Assembly: GCA_014549065.1 (NCBI GenBank)
Contig: JACDOX010000008.1
Coordinates: 6,076,001-6,140,000 of the forward strand
Source: Cardinalis cardinalis
Lineage: Eukaryota; Chordata; Aves; Passeriformes; Cardinalidae
Length of the DNA stretch: 64,000 nt
Direction of reading: 5' to 3'
In this document: one piece after another, positions 14,301 to 25,020 of the stretch
How the letters are laid out: every line of letters begins with the position of its first letter
How positions within the stretch are numbered: position 1 is the stretch's first letter
Made by a program: the position numbers and the translations under genes
The notes under the pieces: model-generated
What the model was told of the DNA's origin: nothing
Database searches by the model: none
What the model saw: only the letters and a program-made list of their open reading frames with translations

Positions 14301-17300
14301 GATTCTTGCATTTTTGTCTGTATAGTTGCCTGTCTTCAATGGGGAAGGGTGAGAAACAACTCCATTTGGGTTTTTTCCCTTTTTGATGGAACTAGAGGAA
14401 GTGGGCCCATGCCCATCAAGTAGGGAGAGATATGAATGCAGGTTTCCCATTTCCTGGACACGTACTCTAACAATTACACTGTGTGCCAAAGACACCACTC
14501 ATCATAACCCAACTGTTTTTCAAAGAGTATCTGACTTAATGATATATACAGATTTTAGGAGTGCTTTATGTGTATCTATTGGATTAGACCTGTTAGGGGA
14601 TTTAGATAGGTAAGTATTTACTTTTTGAATGTCTTAATCATCGTAGGTAAGGAGGTATCCAAACCAGGTTACTTAGTTGAAGTGGGGCATAAACTTCAGT
14701 AGGAAAAGCCATAACTAATACAGGGTACAGTTCTTTTTCCAGACAAAAATGTATTAAGAGCATGGAATTTCTGAATCTAAATGTCACTGTGTTCTTTGTC
14801 TTCTGCATTTGTCTAAAAATATTGCTGTGTACTTGTTAAAAATTTTACATTTATATACAACTTATTCTGGGAGTATTCAAACTAAAATAAAAAAAAAAAA
14901 ACCAAACCAAAAACTGCCCATTAGGATCTCATTCCCAGGGGGTTATACTTGCTAATTGCAACATTTTTCACTGACATTGTGGGTTTTTTACCTGATACAT
15001 ATTTCTGTTTTGAAAGGATAGACTTTTTTTTCCTGATTATCTACATGTACACTATGAAGTTAGGTATTATTTGAACATTGTGATTCATAGGAATCATTAT
15101 ATAATGTATGTTGAAGATGTGGAACCAAAGCTGCTATTTAAAGGATGTTACTTGTATAACATTCCCGAGTTTCTCACCTTTTTCTTTAATTTTCCAATGC
15201 AGATAACAATACCCAGACCTTCAGTGGCATCCACACAGTCTGCTTCAGAGAGCTTTCACTATGGCCACCAGCTGGAGAGAAGAGAGCAGGATGGTCAGTC
15301 TGTGGAACACACCGTGGAACTTTCCTCTCCAAAGGAAGGTTTGCCAGGTTTGGTTGGGACAGAGGATGCACTTCCAGCTAGTGCCAACAGACCAGATTTG
15401 GTACTTAATATAAGCCAAGAGGTGCTTGACAGGGGAGGACTTGTCAAAGAATCTGTCTTGGATTGTGACCAAAAGGACCTGCCTGAACACAATGGGATAC
15501 AAGAAGAGAAAGAGCTTGGAAATATTCCTGTGGAGGAGGCTGAGGAAGAAGGGCTCCCACTGGTTTCTGAGGATGCCATTGAAATGCTAAGCAAAGAACA
15601 GAATTCTTCTTTGCCAGGAAACTCAAAATCTGCAGAGGAAGAACCTCTAACAAATACTGAAGCAGCTCAAGAATCAAAGTCAAGGCCTGTCTGTTTGGTC
15701 CCAAATCAAGATGAAGTTCTGAAGTCAATAGCACCTAAAACATCCGAATTGTCTCCCTCAAGACTTAATAACGCACATGTTAATAGACAGGGAAGCAAAA
15801 TAGGAACCATTCAGGAAAATGGTTTTCATTCTGATAAGGAGGAAGTCCATAGCCAAGACCTGAAATGCCACCAAGTGGCCCTTACTACTATTTTGCAGCA
15901 GGAGAATAAAAAAGAGAAAAATGCTCCCAGAAATGGAGAGTTATTCCATTGCATTTCAGAAAATGAGAATTCTTATCGATCTAAGAAGGACTCCGTTAAA
16001 TCATCTTTTGTATTCAGGCAGAGTCGAATCCCAGTTTTAGCACAAGAGATAGACTCAATGTCAGATTCCTCTTCTGTTTCTGCAAAGGAAAAGCTTCTTC
16101 TAAAAAAGGCCCATCAGACAGACTTGGTCAAATTACTTATGGAAAAGAGACAGCTCAAATCTTTCCTTGGTGACCTCTCAAGTGCCTCTGATAAGTCACT
16201 GGAGGAAAAAATGGCTGCTGCTCCAGTACCGTTTTCTGAGGATGATGTCTTAGCTTCGTTTCCTAAATTGACACTGGACTCTCATTTCAGCAAGCAGAAT
16301 GAAGATAGCTCTTTATCTCCAAGCAGCCCTCAGTCCAGAAAAAGCAAGATTCCAAGACCAGTGTCTTGGGCAACCACTGATCAAGTTACCAGTTCAAGTT
16401 CAGCTCAGTTCTTTCCTCGGCCACCACCAGGAAAACCGCCTACTAGACCTGGGGTAGAAGCTAGGTAATGCAGAGAAAATAGAAATAGATTTTCAGGAGT
16501 TAGACTGCAGTTACTGTGCAGGATGTAATGCTGTAGAAGTTCCACCCTCTAACTAATTAAAAAAAAAAAAGCTGGGCTTCAGTTCTCTGAGAAATCTTAC
16601 ACTGTTGGAGAATTAATGAGGAGAAGCTGATACACAAAATGAGCCTGGTTCACTGTTAAAACTAATACATCAATAGATGTGTATCCAATATTTTGAAACC
16701 TGACAATCTATAACTAAGTTTTTACACATTTTGTTAAAGTGGGGTTACTTTTCCAGAACTGCTGGTTATTTACAAACCCATAGAAATTTTTAGGAGCTGT
16801 TGTATTCAGCTCCCTTGAAAATTGATCTGTTCTTAATGTAGACATTGTAGATATTTGGAGATTCCAGCCATCACCATTAAGTCAATTAGCTATGCTCAGA
16901 TCATGTCTAAGAAAACCAACTAATTAAAGTAGGGCAGAGTGAATTTTAGAAGACCTCCTGTTTGCCACATCTATATGCAGACAACCACAATCTAGTTTTT
17001 TCTGTCTACATTCCCAAGATAAGGATAGTTTTGATACAGTAGTGCAAAATCCTTTGAAGGAAGCTGCAGTGGGCCTTGTCATCCCTTAAAACTGTGTATG
17101 GGAGTGCACTGATGGTGTGCAGGAATAGATGTACCCCTCTGAAATGGCAATAAGCACTGCTCTTCAGTGCACTTCTTCCAACACCACCAGGAAATTCCCG
17201 TTATCCTGTAAACACTGACGCTGTTTATGGGAGTGAGTTTATATAAATGTAAATACTGTGTTGGGCTGAACAACACAGAAGCCAAAGCCTAGATCCAAAC

Positions 17301-17912
17301 ACCTCTACCTAACAGGAAAGTTGTGCTCCACATACCTGTTCAGCAATACAAGCTCCTCCTTAGTTTCTAGTGATACAGAGTTTCTATTTGAATTTTAGTG
17401 AATAGATGGAAATAGAAATAATCTTTCTTCGTTTCTTCTTAAGGTTGCGCAGATACAGAGTCCTAGGCAGTAGCAGCTCGGACTCAGATCTTATCTCTCG
17501 TCTGGCTCAAATCCTGCAGAATGGATCTCAAAGACCAAGGAGTTCCACCCAGTGTAAGAGTCCAGGATCTCCTCATAGTCCAAAAACGCCACCCAAGAGC
17601 CCTGTCATCCCCCGCCGCAGTCCCAGTGCCTCCCCTAGGAGCTCTTCTTTACCCCGTACTGCCAGTTCTTCTCCATCCCGGGCTGGGAGATCCCATCATG
17701 ATCAGAGGAGTTCATCTCCACATTTTGGGAGGAGTAAATCTCCTCCTAGCCATTCAGGCTCTTCATCTTCTAGGAGGTCCTGCCAACAAGAGCACTGCTG
17801 CAACAAAACGAGCAAGAATGGTCTGAAAGGATCTGGCAGTTCTTTCCATCATTCCCCAAACACTAAGACTTCCACAGGAAAGAGCAAATCAACTACTAAG
17901 CTTAGCAGATAG
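5131..17912 (+). CDS. TTBK2: Tau-tubulin kinase 2, C-terminal part (3 coding exons)
   Basis: TTBK2 is a CK1-family Ser/Thr kinase that is recruited to the mother centriole by CEP164, removes CP110 and licenses ciliogenesis; it also tracks microtubule plus ends through EB proteins. The kinase domain is upstream of the window; only the C-terminal tail is here. The coding segments are 5131-5379, 15203-16464 and 17444-17912 (stop TAG 17910-17912). Splice phases are consistent: 0/0, then AG+G making Arg. The translated tail matches my recollection of human TTBK2 almost residue for residue in ITIPRPSVASTQS, KSKIPRPVSW, FFPRPPPGKPPTRPG and the last 155 residues, ending KLSR. Two SxIP motifs and the proline-rich CEP164-binding segment are intact. 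Intron 5380-15202 is large; intron 16465-17443 is short. Nothing suggests a pseudogene. Confidence 0.95.
6077..6116. repeat. 20-bp tandem duplication, each copy near-palindromic
   Basis: The unit AATTTTTGTATTACAAAAAT occurs at 6077-6096 and again at 6097-6116 with one change (T to C). Each copy is itself a near-perfect inverted repeat (TTTTTGTA / TACAAAAA). It lies in TTBK2 intron sequence. Confidence 0.85.
13876..13910. repeat. Inverted repeat: 10-bp perfect stem, 15-nt loop
   Basis: AGCTTACTAG at 13876-13885 is the exact reverse complement of CTAGTAAGCT at 13901-13910, with a 15-nt spacer. The stem is too short for a miRNA precursor. It lies in a TTBK2 intron. Confidence 0.8.
15203..16464 (+). 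CDS. TTBK2: TTBK2 large penultimate exon
   Basis: Acceptor AATGCAG at 15196-15202, donor AG|GTAATG at 16464/16465; 1262 nt, about 421 codons. It opens with ITIPRPSVASTQS and closes with FFPRPPPGKPPTRPGVEAR. Conserved blocks include PRNGELFHC, SRIPVLAQEIDS, SAKEKLLLKKA and FLGDLSSASDK. Two SxIP microtubule end-binding motifs are visible: SRIP at 16022-16033 and SKIP at 16343-16354. The proline-rich segment at about 16408-16464 corresponds to the region of human TTBK2 known to bind the CEP164 WW domain. The acidic middle is the most diverged part relative to human. Confidence 0.97.
16465..17443 (+). other. TTBK2: Last TTBK2 intron
   Basis: Intron of 979 bp with a GTAATG donor and a TTTCTTCTTAAG acceptor. 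An A-run lies at about 16559-16570. I see no other feature. Confidence 0.85.
17444..17912 (+). CDS. TTBK2: TTBK2 terminal coding exon
   Basis: The first G completes an Arg codon; the exon then reads LRRYRVLGSSSSDSDLISRL and continues for 155 residues to SKLSR and TAG. It is a basic, Ser/Pro/Arg-rich tail with many SP and RS dipeptides (for example KTPPKSPVIPRRSPSASPR), a likely phosphorylation-rich, disordered region. It differs slightly from the human tail after CQQEHC, where two extra residues appear. The exon ends at 17912 and is followed by the 3' UTR. Confidence 0.97.
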
Positions 17913-20900
17913 GAACTGGGTCTTGACAGGTATAAAATCTCCTCCTAAATCTGATGCATGTTGTGTCTGTGTACTGTGTATTTAAAAAAAAAAAATCAAA
18001 AAAAAATTTAAAAAAAGGTGTTGAATCTGCACAGTTTAAAGAAAGTAGCCATTGTAAACTATTCATGAGAAAGCATTCTGTGTAAATAAGTGGCCAGGCT
18101 TTGCCTTAGAGCAGGCAGCAAGCAGATCCACAAAATGGGAAGTAGAGGTAAGAATGGCTGGGTAGTGAAAGAGGTGCAATGTATTTAGAGTGAAAAAGTA
18201 TCTTGAAGGTGAGTGTTTTAAAATGGTATTAATCTCGATCTCTTTAGTTTCCCTAGTTAGAAGATTTGGCCTAATTATTTAAGACCTTGCGTACCAAGGA
18301 GTATGTAGGAAAGCCTGAAACAGTCATTCCCAAAATGATATCACTGCTTGGGAGATAAGTACTGCTCAAGCATTTCTTTGCAGTTTTAAAAAAGCACACA
18401 CTTTAGAAGATGATATTTCTGCCTTATAAATTTCTTCTATTTTGAGCTGCACTCGCCTCTGAGTCACTGAGTGCTTATTTTGTCCCCTATTATGGCACAG
18501 ATTTCTTATCTAAGTATCATATACCTTACCCCTTCTTGACACTGGTGAAATTTAAAAAATCAATATTTGACAAGATGTTTTTGTACCAATATTATTTAGA
18601 GATTTGCTTAGCAGTAATTAGGATCCAAGAAGCTGATTCTCAGTTCTATATCATATAGTTTTTTGGGAGTCATAGTGGGGTTTTTCAAACCACTTTTGAT
18701 AGGATTTGGAAAAGCATTCCCTCCTAGGAAATAAGAGAAAGGAGTAGATGTATGCTCTTCACTGGATGTTGTAGATTTACAGTAAAATGCAATACAAGTT
18801 AGAAAATAAGACCCTTTCTTTACCCCCTTAATCCAAATGAAAAAAGAACCTTTGTTATTGCTGACTTTTGTTTTTCCATTATTTATGGATCACTTAAGCC
18901 ACAGATCTTGCAGTGCAGAGATGATTACCAATCAAGTTTTGGTTTTTTGCTCATTTGTTTTCTAAAATTATGAAAGATGAAACAGAGATGAGGAAATTGT
19001 CTACTTTATGAACGTGATAGGTTAGGGGTGACGGAAATACACTTAACACTCTTACAAAATCTGGGTAAGAATATTAATCATCAAAGCAAAATATACGGAA
19101 AGAAATCTGAGATATTTTTATATTGGATTCTTGTAATTCAGTTTCCCAAGTGTGTTTTTAATAGAGAAGCTTTGTTGACTCTCAGTAAAGTCCATGGTGT
19201 TTAATTCCTCCAGTTTTATTAGGTAGTTACTCAGTAACATCTTGTGCTCTGCAGGAACCTTGTAGGGAATGAAAGGTACAGCACCTTTTGCTGTGTTCAG
19301 AAAAGCATAGTGGGTCAGAATAGGGACAGACAAGAACACAAGCCTGAGAAAGATGCAGCCAGCTCTCCTCCCTAATGATTCCTGTTGTGGGGACTCTGGA
19401 TGCATAGGAGACTTGTCAATTACTGATCTGCTTGCTGTAGTCATATGCCTCTCCAGCCAGCATCTGTGTTTTTTTATTTAACCTCTGCCAAATGAATACT
19501 TTTGGATTTAAAAGGGAATATTTTGTCTCTGAGCTAACACATTTTAATGCTGCATTAAAGCTGCCCTAGAGCTGCACTGAATTTCACTTGCTTTGTCAGA
19601 CTATGTTGATTTTTTCCTTTTCTTATTATGTATATTGTTTCCCATATGTAATGTAGCACAGTGTGGAACCTTAACTTCATTCAGGTTTCAAGCACTACAG
19701 ATGAATGCAATAGGTAGGGTATACCTGCTTTTTCTGAAGAAACTGTACCATTGCAAAGTCCTATTCCTTTGTATTATAATGTATAATAGGTGCTATACCA
19801 ATAATTGCATGTCCTCATGGTAAATTATATAATATAAATATTTATATATACATATATGTACATGCTTATATAAACTCATTCTTTCTCATTTTTCATTTGT
19901 AATTTATGGACCACAAATAGTACAGTTCCCTTTCTGTTAGCTCCTGTATACTTACCTCTTCTATTCTCCCCTGCACCCCTGCCAAGAAAATCTGGAATGC
20001 ACAAATTCTAATAGCCTTTATACCTTGGTACAAAATTGAAGGACTGCTGATTTCTCAACCAGCCAATGTTTTGTGTTGCAGCTTGTTTTTTTTATTTCTA
20101 ATTTCATGTGCACATTTGCATATGGAACAAGAACAAAGACTCAAAAGATATTTTTATTTTTTATTACAAATAGGTCTTGCTCATTTTTATTTCATGATGT
20201 GAGTTCTAAATTGTGAATACTTGTCATATAGGAACAGTGACAGTCTATGAATACCTAATGGTTGAATGTGACAACAACAAATTCCATCTTTTCCTTCCTG
20301 TTTTCTACATGTTTCCTTATGGTATACCATAAAAAAGAATTTGGTCACATTGTGATGTTTTTGTCCTGGGCACTTGCTGGAATTATTTATTAAGGTGGCG
20401 TGGCAGCCCATGATTATTTTTCCTTATTTCTGAAAAGCATTTATTATCATCATGTAAGTTTATTCCTACATTACATTGTCCGTTTTCATAAGTACTAACT
20501 TTATGCCTCCTTGCCTGAAAATGCTGAAGTTGAGGTGTTTATATTTTCTCTCTAGTGTAACAGGATCCAGAAATGGTAACTGCTTTACAGGTGAGAAAGC
20601 ACATAACACCTCTGTTATGTTGTCTTCAAAGTACAGGCTTGTCCATCGTTTGACATTACTATGTAAAAGAAACCAATGCTGTAGAAATTCACTCATACTT
20701 GAACTACTTGCCAATGTAAAAATAGTAAACTATGCCAAAAAGAAAAAGAGAAATCAGTCATTATTGGTGACACAGGCTTCTTTTGGTGAGGAAAAGGTAG
20801 AAGGACTGTATACCCCCAGTTGCTTTTTTGCTGTAGATTTAACAGGATCTAAGGAGAAAATAATGAAGATGTGAATGGAGGAGCAATTGTGAATAACTTA

Positions 20901-22076
20901 GCTTGAACTACCTGCTCTTCTTGAGTTTTTTGTTGCTTGATACCCTTCTCCCAAATGTTTACAGAAATGCTTACTGTAGTCTAACATAGCAATCAGTTAA
21001 TGTTATTAAGTAATGGTCAATTGATCAACTCATACATAAATATTAGCTTAATATTTCTAGAGGGCCTATATAATCATTAAGGACTCTGTAAGCCTCAGTA
21101 TTTGAATGTGGATATGGCTCTGTAGAAAACCACCAATGTACATGTGTGTGACCCTTGTGCAGAGTGTGTGTGAATAGTTTATGGCAGGTTATCTGCAACA
21201 CATTTTCAGGGACGGGGAAGATTTTTCTCCATTGTACAAAATGGCTGCTGTTACTCTGCATAGCACACAGCAGTTTATATAGGAATATTAGCTGGGAAAT
21301 AGTAAAATTCAAGGAGCTGTTGCTTTGTCTTCTCCCTTTCTTTGGTGAGCAGTGCAATGACATGTAGCAGGTGCAGATGCTGCACGCTCATTTCCTCTTT
21401 ATGATGTATTCTGTGTTGTGGCCAGCACTTTGGAGCATTTTTTAGAGAAACTGAGGCATGAAGCCTTTAAACTAAAATAGAACTTGAAATCACCAAACAT
21501 TTCACACAGACTTTTGTGCTACAATATTGCATGGTAAAATCAATCTAAGTTACAATCTCAAAAATCAATATGAATTAACCTCTTTATTAATTACAAATGC
21601 CAATTATTACTTAGGTAAAACCTTGCTAGAATAATAGAAAGTGTGATATGATAGAGCAATGTTGGCACGTTTTATGATGCTAAGCCCCTATCTACTGCTT
21701 GAGCAGGATCAATAAGTGTAGAAAATGTCACTGCTCAAAGGCAGGAGCAAGATGAGGTCTTAACTGCTAGTTATATGTAATTATACAGGAGGCAAAGCTC
21801 TGCAGAGTGACACAAGGCATTCATTACAGCCACCAGCCACATCCTGTCTTGGGAAATCTGGACATATTCTTACCTTGAAGTCTGCATGTTTGAGATCAAG
21901 CTTTCTTGCATACCTCACTAAACAGTCTTGATGTATAAGAAAGGATTTGGTCCTATATATTTAAAAATAGCTTGAAATATTTTTCATCTGAAAAAGACTT
22001 GCTGGAGCTCTATCATCTACAATTTGTAGTATTATGGTAATAACTATTGCTGGGAAAACACACAATTTTGATTTTA

Positions 22077-22202
22077 TATATATATATATAAATACACATT
22101 TGTACGTAAGTGTATCTTCATATACACTTATATAGATACTGTATATTATATAGAAATATATATATATATATACATACATACATATGTGTGTATATACATA
22201 TA
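22077..22202. repeat. TA / TACA-type microsatellite cluster
   Basis: Runs of (TA)n occur at about 22077-22090 and again at about 22157-22170, followed by CATACATACATATGTGTG and TATATACATATA. They are AT-rich simple repeats within the presumed TTBK2 3' UTR and likely to vary in length. Confidence 0.8.
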
Positions 22203-22980
22203 GATAGGAAGAGTCTCAGCTATTCCATCCTGTTCACTGGAATTCATTTGCCGGAGTGAGCCAAGGTCTGTTTTGCTTTGATTTACTCTGGTCTCCTTTT
22301 CATCTACTGCAATGTCCCTATGCCCTAATTCTGATTTTGTGTCTTTTTCATATTACAAGGCCTCATCCTATAATCCTACTTGGGCAAAACTCCTGTAAGT
22401 CCTTCTTATTGCAGTAATACTTATGCAATGGTTGACTGTAATGCTTCTAATTTTTTTTTCTTTTTCTCTTTGATGAGAATGTAGATAAAGCCAGATTTAC
22501 AGTACAGTCTTTTTCCTGTAAACAGATTTTTTTCTGTAATAAATTGAACATTTTTATGGAACACTTAGAGGCACAAATTCTGGTAAGAAGAATGTAATTA
22601 TTCCAATTTCTAAAAAGGGTCTAATGGAAAATGAATTATATGTGCCTCCAATTTTTATATATATCTTAAATGAGAGAGTAGTCTTTTGGAAAGGAATAGG
22701 GGAATAAAAGAGAGCTCAAAGTCAAACTCTTTCTCATAACAGGCCTATAATACATGAATTTTTTTCATGCAGGACTGATGCTGTGAGGGGACAAGAGCCG
22801 TATCTGTCTTGTCATTCTCAGTGAGTTGGGGTCTGCTTAGGTTAACACCAAGATTCCTGTGGTGCATTCTCTGTATGCTTTTCCACTTTTAGGAATGGTC
22901 AGAGAACTCTTGGCTGGATAAAGGCCTTGACTTTTATCCATGAGTCCTCTCTTTAGCTGGTGAAAGCTTTGGCTGCTCAT

Positions 22981-23066
22981 TGGATGGTGAACATGGCAGT
23001 GCTAGGTTAGCAGTTGAACTTGGATCTTGGCAGTGTTTTCCAACCTTGATGGTTCTATGATTCCTC
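22981..23066 (+). mobile_element. CR1 LINE 3'-end fragment in TTBK2 3' UTR
   Basis: The sequence ACATGGCAGTGCTAGGTTAG, then a decayed TTGAACTTGGATCTTGG, TTTTCCAACCTTGATGG and TTCTATGATTCC follows the avian CR1 3' end in sense orientation. It is short and diverged, so it is an old 5'-truncated insertion. Confidence 0.75.
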
Positions 23067-24996
23067 TTTCTGAAATTTATAGAACAGGACATATTTTTAT
23101 TCAACTTCTTTTAGCTAATCAAGCAGGCAGTGAACTGATTGGGTTTGTTTGCTGTTTTGCTTTTGGCTCAAATGTCTTTGGTTGTAATTAGTACCATTTT
23201 TGGTTACCAGAAATGCTGGTAAAAGGAAGTGAGGTTCAGTGTTTTGACTATATGCAATACAGAGGCATAGATCATACATTTTTTAGCTAATCAAATTGCA
23301 TAAACATGCACATCACATAAGAATACCTCACCTGTCTGCTTGAAGCCAGTGCTCCTTTTCCCTACACATAATATTTGTGAAAGAGAAATGTTATAAAATC
23401 AGCTTGGATTATATAATAATTATCAGGAATTATCTTATGATATTGTCAAATGCCAAAAAGCTTTTATCACTAATTTTCATATGGTTTAAATAATCAGGCT
23501 TTAAAATATATATCTTTAAAGAGGGGTTTTTGTTTGGTTGGGTTTTTTAAGGAAAAATGTACAAGAGTTCATTGTTTCAAAGACTGATGTATTAACTTTG
23601 CAATGACTCTTGCCATCCAGGTTTGAACAGGTTGGGCTGATTTTACTCTCCACTGATGATAACACATTCTCTCTCAACAATGATAATGACAAACCCAAAT
23701 GCTATGCTCCTGTTTCTCTTCTACATGAAGAGCTTGGACCCGTGGAAGTTCTTGCTGTTCCTGTGCAGGTGCAACTTCATAAAAATCAGTATAGGGTCTT
23801 GTTTTGTTGAGGCTCTTTGCCCTGATTAGGAACTGAAAAGATAAATTCACTCTATGAATATCAAATTTGCTGTTGCTGTATTTAAAATTGGAAAATACTA
23901 ATTTTCTTATTGTTGTTATTATTACATGACATTACATGCCTCTGGATCTCTCCTTTTCTGTCAGAATTACTGTTGAGAGCCAGCTTTGGCCAAGAGTACA
24001 ATGTGGTTTCTTTTAAAACAGTATCCCAAGTGGGCTACTCATGTGAGGCCCCCATCATCCACAAGTGTCTGTGGGAATTCAGCTGGAATTAATTTGATGT
24101 TTGTTTTGAGATCACTTGATCTTTGACCTTTTATGTAAAGGGCCTATGGTAACAGCAGAACAACTTGCTCCAAAAGATGCAATGTAATTAATTTGGTCTG
24201 CCTGGCTTCAAATCCTTTTAAACCAGTATCTGCTGCATGGCAGGTATGGTCACAAAGGTTTGATGCAAAGTGAAGTAGGATTTTTTTGACAATTTCACAT
24301 ATTTTTCTTCTGACTGGAGATCTGAATTTGTTGCCAAGCAGCCTTCTCTGCATCCTCTTTACTTTCATTGGCTAGGAAGCAAGATTGGAAATTCTTCCCC
24401 AACTTTTAACTTTCTTTTCTATAGAATCAGACCAGACTCAAGTGGCAGTGCTTGTGTTAACAGATGCCAATTTTCAAATGCTTTTCTATGAACTTCCAAA
24501 CTAGTAAATTAAGGAAATCACCAGCAATGCCTTCAGACAAGTACTGACTTTTGAAGTGGCCAACCAATGGCTGCTAATCTAAAATCCCTGGGCAATACCA
24601 CAAAGAATTAAATCTGTGTATTAATTAAAAATACAATGTTGTAAACCCCATAAGAAATCAAGTACTTGATAGTAAAGTCTGCAGTGTGAGTAAATTAAGT
24701 GGAAAGTCGTTCTGAGATTGTTTTTTACCATTGAGGAAGACTAATGTTGAGTCCTTCAAATTCTCTTACTCAGTAATTGCAATTCTCTTCCCCTCCTTGG
24801 AAATCCTCTAAGCCATTCTTTTCATTTAAGTTTGCTCAGGCACCCAAGAGCATAAAGAGTTAATGCCCTTGTAATGGTCATTTGTACATAAAGTTGTAAT
24901 TATTTATTTTCTCATTTGTACCATATCAAGGCTTTGTACAATGTTTAAGTTTTGTTTTCAAATTATTTTGTATTTTATTTTTATAAACTGGTTCTA

Positions 24997-25002
24997 AATA
25001 AA
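24997..25002 (+). other. TTBK2: Main polyadenylation signal of TTBK2 (AATAAA)
   Basis: AATAAA preceded by AU-rich sequence and followed within about 40 nt by a T/GT-rich stretch (TTGACTGTGTTTGT). It is the best-placed signal of several downstream of the stop; others at 22538, 25359 and 25577 are less convincing in context. Confidence 0.6.
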
Positions 25003-25020
25003 ATATTCATTCAGCATGCA

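Larger units (their letters stand above)
5380..15202 (+). other. TTBK2: Large TTBK2 intron
   Basis: AT-rich intron of about 9.8 kb running from GTGAAT to a TTTTCCAATGCAG acceptor. I found no coding exon in it. It holds a 20-bp near-palindromic tandem duplication at 6077-6116, a duplicated CAGCAATCTAG segment around 8003-8050, A-runs at about 10,220 and 14,890, and a perfect 10-bp-stem inverted repeat at 13876-13910. Scattered open frames of 60-90 codons have no recognisable composition. Confidence 0.7.
17913..25020 (+). other. TTBK2: TTBK2 3' UTR (candidate, about 7.1 kb)
   Basis: From the stop codon to about 20 nt past the AATAAA at 24997-25002, no splice-like coding segment or other gene is visible. 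The distal 150 nt look like a real UTR end: a Pumilio-type TGTACATA at 24883-24890, AU-rich ATTATTTATTTT near 24899 and a GT-rich stretch after the signal. Another Pumilio-type TGTAAATA lies at 18081-18088. An internal AATAAA at 22538-22543 could give a shorter form. TA/CATA microsatellites (about 22077-22090 and 22157-22202) and a CR1 fragment are embedded. Length is inferred, not shown by transcripts. Confidence 0.6.

Noticed and set aside
14880..14910. Poly-A run as a possible processed pseudogene tail
   Set aside because: No upstream sequence resembling a spliced mRNA and no target-site duplication was seen.
20476..20874. 132-codon plus-strand open frame within the TTBK2 3' UTR
   Set aside because: Composition is not protein-like, no homology recognised, and it sits in a UTR.
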